Assembly (NCBI GenBank): GCA_004557315.1
Contig: SFEH01000103.1
Coordinates: 1 to 7,766, forward strand
Length of the DNA stretch: 7,766 nt
DNA from: Bacteroidales bacterium
GTDB lineage: Bacteria; Bacteroidota; Bacteroidia; Bacteroidales; UBA3663
Reading direction: 5' to 3'
The notes beneath the pieces are model-generated. The model did not search any database and had not been told where the DNA came from. It saw only the letters and a program-made list of their open reading frames with translations. The position numbers were made by a program, and so were the translations under genes. Shown here piece after piece: positions 5,948 to 7,766 of this stretch (the first letter of the stretch is position 1; every line of letters begins with the position of its first letter).

Positions 5948-7057
5948 ATGGCATTATACCCAAAACTTATAGAACAGGCGCTTGCCAATGTGATATATCC
6001 AGGCACGAAGAAGAATGTCATCGAGAGCGGAATGCTCAAGGACGACATGCGCATAGCTGGTGCCAACGTGAGTTTCACGCTCATCTTCGCGAAACCTAAC
6101 GACCCATTCATGAAGTCGGTAGTCAAGGCTGCTGAAGCCAACATCAAGCATCTCTGTGCCCAGGTGGGCGAACCTGTCGAGGTGGAGATCAAGACAGAGG
6201 CAAAGCAAGCACCACGTCCTGAGCCAGACAAGCTGCTGCCAAATGTCAAGAACATAATTGCCGTGGCTTCGGGCAAGGGTGGTGTCGGCAAAAGCACGGT
6301 CGCTGCCAATCTCGCTGTCGGACTCTCGATGCTCGGTTACAAGGTAGGTTTGCTCGATGCCGATGTGTTCGGTCCTTCTATGCCAAAGATGTTCGACCTT
6401 GAGAACTTCCAGCCTTATGCCGAGAAGATTGACGGTCGTGACCTCATCATTCCTGCCGAACAATATGGTGTGAAGGTTCTTTCGGTCGGTTTCTTTGTAG
6501 ATCCTAATTCGGCAACTATCTGGCGAGGCTCAATGGCTGGAAGTGCATTGAAGCAACTCATTGGCGATGCCGACTGGGGCGAGCTCGACTATTTCCTCAT
6601 TGACCTCCCTCCAGGAACAAGCGACATTCATCTCACAGTGGTGCAGACCCTCGCTCTCACAGGAGCAGTGATAGTGAGCACACCCCAGCAGGTGGCTTTG
6701 GCTGACTGCAAGAAGGGCATCGACATGTTCCAGAACGAGAAGATCAACGTGCCTGTGCTCGGATTGGTCGAGAACATGGCATGGTTCACTCCTGCCGAAC
6801 TACCGCAGAACAAGTATTATCTTTTCGGAAAGGAGGGTGTCAAGAACCTTGCAGAGCAGATGAACGTGCCTCTGCTTGCACAGATTCCAGTGGTGCAGGG
6901 CGTATGTGAGGCAGGCGATGGCGGAAAGCCAATAGTGATGAACTATGACTCGATGGTCGGACAGTCGTTCCTCTCGCTTGCCCAGGCAGTGGTGACACAG
7001 ACCAACATCCGCAACAATTCATTGCCAAGGACACAGAGAGTCGAGGTGAAGAAATGA
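5948..7057 (+). CDS. mrp: Mrp/ApbC-type Fe-S cluster carrier ATPase
   Basis: Cytoplasmic P-loop ATPase of the Mrp/NBP35 (MinD-like) family, thought to bind and transfer Fe-S clusters. The N-terminal MIP18/DUF59 domain covers about residues 4-82, followed by a Pro-rich linker. The ATPase domain then has the deviant Walker A 'GKGGVGKST' (109-117), switch I 'DADVFGPSMP' (137-146) and Walker B 'DLPPGTSD' (219-226). After 'GLVENMAWF' (272-280) most Mrp proteins have a CxxC pair that bridges a [4Fe-4S] cluster in the dimer. Here the segment reads 'TPAELPQNKYYLFG' with no cysteine; the only cysteines are C70, C254 and C320, none paired as CxxC. I believe this is usual in Bacteroidetes. The 369-residue length is normal for a DUF59-Mrp fusion. 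It lies 47 bp after trmB, across a palindrome. Confidence 0.93.
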   Translation: MALYPKLIEQALANVIYPGTKKNVIESGMLKDDMRIAGANVSFTLIFAKPNDPFMKSVVKAAEANIKHLCAQVGEPVEVEIKTEAKQAPRPEPDKLLPNVKNIIAVASGKGGVGKSTVAANLAVGLSMLGYKVGLLDADVFGPSMPKMFDLENFQPYAEKIDGRDLIIPAEQYGVKVLSVGFFVDPNSATIWRGSMAGSALKQLIGDADWGELDYFLIDLPPGTSDIHLTVVQTLALTGAVIVSTPQQVALADCKKGIDMFQNEKINVPVLGLVENMAWFTPAELPQNKYYLFGKEGVKNLAEQMNVPLLAQIPVVQGVCEAGDGGKPIVMNYDSMVGQSFLSLAQAVVTQTNIRNNSLPRTQRVEVKK

Positions 7058-7095
7058 TGCATCTCGATGAATGATAATATATTAACAAGATTATT

Positions 7096-7766
7096 ATGCT
7101 CAATAATTCAATGCCGCCGATTGACAAGCATGTGCCAAGAGTATTGATCCTCTACACAGGAGGTACTATTGGTATGGTCGAAAATCCCGAGACTGGAGCT
7201 CACGAGCCTCTCGATTTCCAGCACTTGGCATCGCATGTGCCAGAGATGAATCAGCTGCATGTTCAGGTCGATACCTTGCAATTTGAGCAGCCATTGGATT
7301 CGAGCAACATCAAGCCCGAACACTGGCAGCACATGGCAGAGGTTGTGGTCGATAACTATGACCGCTATGATGGCTTCGTGATTCTTCATGGCACTGACAC
7401 TATGGCTTATTCGGCTACGGCATTGAGTTTCATTTTGCAGAACCTTGCCAAGCCAGTGATTTTCACGGGTTCGCAGTTGCCTATTGGCGTGTTGCGTACC
7501 GATGGCAAGGAAAACCTCATTACAGCCATCGAGATAGCTGCTACCTACGACCGCATCGGTATGCCTATGGTTCCTGAAGTCTGTATCTTCTTCCAGAGCT
7601 ATCTGCTGCGAGGCAACCGTTCGAAGAAGTTCAGCGCCGAGCAGTTCAACGCCTTTGCAAGTCCTAATTATCCGCCTATAGCCGAAGTTGGTGTACATAT
7701 CAACTACGCGCATCACTACATACGTCATGCCATCAGCAATGAGAATCTCACGCCGCACTACAATTT
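7096..7766 (+). CDS. ansA: Type I (cytoplasmic) L-asparaginase, 3' end beyond the window
   Basis: Hydrolyses L-asparagine to aspartate and ammonia. 223 residues are visible, then the frame runs off the window; E. coli AnsA has 338, so about a third is missing. The catalytic N-terminal motif 'YTGGTIGM' (20-27) holds the nucleophile threonine T24. The second triad region is 'HGTDTMAYSA' (98-107), followed by 'GSQLPIGVLRTDGKENL' (125-141) and 'RGNRSKKFSAEQFNAFASPN' (172-191). All resemble cytoplasmic type I enzymes, and the N-terminus has no signal peptide, unlike secreted type II enzymes. The chosen ATG (7096) is preceded by an A/T-rich leader; ATG 7111 is an in-frame alternative. It starts 38 bp after mrp and could be on the same transcript, though the functions are unrelated. 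Confidence 0.92.
   Translation, partial: MLNNSMPPIDKHVPRVLILYTGGTIGMVENPETGAHEPLDFQHLASHVPEMNQLHVQVDTLQFEQPLDSSNIKPEHWQHMAEVVVDNYDRYDGFVILHGTDTMAYSATALSFILQNLAKPVIFTGSQLPIGVLRTDGKENLITAIEIAATYDRIGMPMVPEVCIFFQSYLLRGNRSKKFSAEQFNAFASPNYPPIAEVGVHINYAHHYIRHAISNENLTPHYN

Noticed and set aside
7108..7758. 216-codon minus-strand open frame opposite the asparaginase gene
   Set aside because: The + strand has full asparaginase motifs; the antisense translation resembles no known family.

Overview
The window looks like chromosomal core DNA of a Bacteroidales bacterium, most probably a Prevotella-like (Prevotellaceae) species. Every gene is on the + strand. Start codons follow A/T-rich leaders without a Shine-Dalgarno sequence, as is usual in Bacteroidetes. 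The protein variants also fit that phylum: an Mrp ATPase without the CxxC pair, a TrmB with an 'ADPQMKK' motif, and a Kef-like antiporter with two C-terminal RCK_C domains. This assignment rests on remembered family sequences, not on a search.

Layout: (1) 1-1717, the 3' part of a CPA2-type cation:proton antiporter, cut by the window edge and split by a frameshift near 405-422. (2) 1740-2213, rlmH (23S rRNA pseudouridine methyltransferase). (3) 2214-2562, a 349-bp intergenic region filled with low-complexity repeats: a purine-rich arm, then three pyrimidine-rich units of 67-69 bp, the last running into the start codon of the next gene. (4) 2563-3381, ispE (MEP isoprenoid pathway). (5) A hairpin/palindrome region at 3385-3419, then the heat-shock co-chaperone pair grpE (3464-4039) and dnaJ (4051-5097). 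(6) trmB (5133-5900), tRNA m7G46 methyltransferase. (7) mrp/apbC (5948-7057), an Fe-S cluster P-loop ATPase. (8) 7096-7766, the N-terminal two thirds of a type I L-asparaginase, open at the window end.

The genes are housekeeping: rRNA and tRNA modification, isoprenoid precursor synthesis, protein folding and Fe-S cluster handling. grpE and dnaJ, 11 bp apart, are very likely one transcript and supply the nucleotide exchange factor and J-protein for a DnaK encoded elsewhere. trmB and mrp follow closely and may be read through from it.

Three things stand out. The DnaJ in the canonical grpE-dnaJ position lacks the whole cysteine-rich zinc-finger domain and has no cysteine at all, although its J-domain, G/F region and both C-terminal substrate-binding domains look intact. 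The ispE leader carries tandem copies of an A-rich ATG-containing element that resembles the ispE start itself, facing an inverted purine-rich arm able to form a 26-bp perfect stem with any of three partners. The antiporter reading frame is broken at a conserved loop, apparently by a short deletion. I found no mobile element, CRISPR array, tRNA or rRNA gene.
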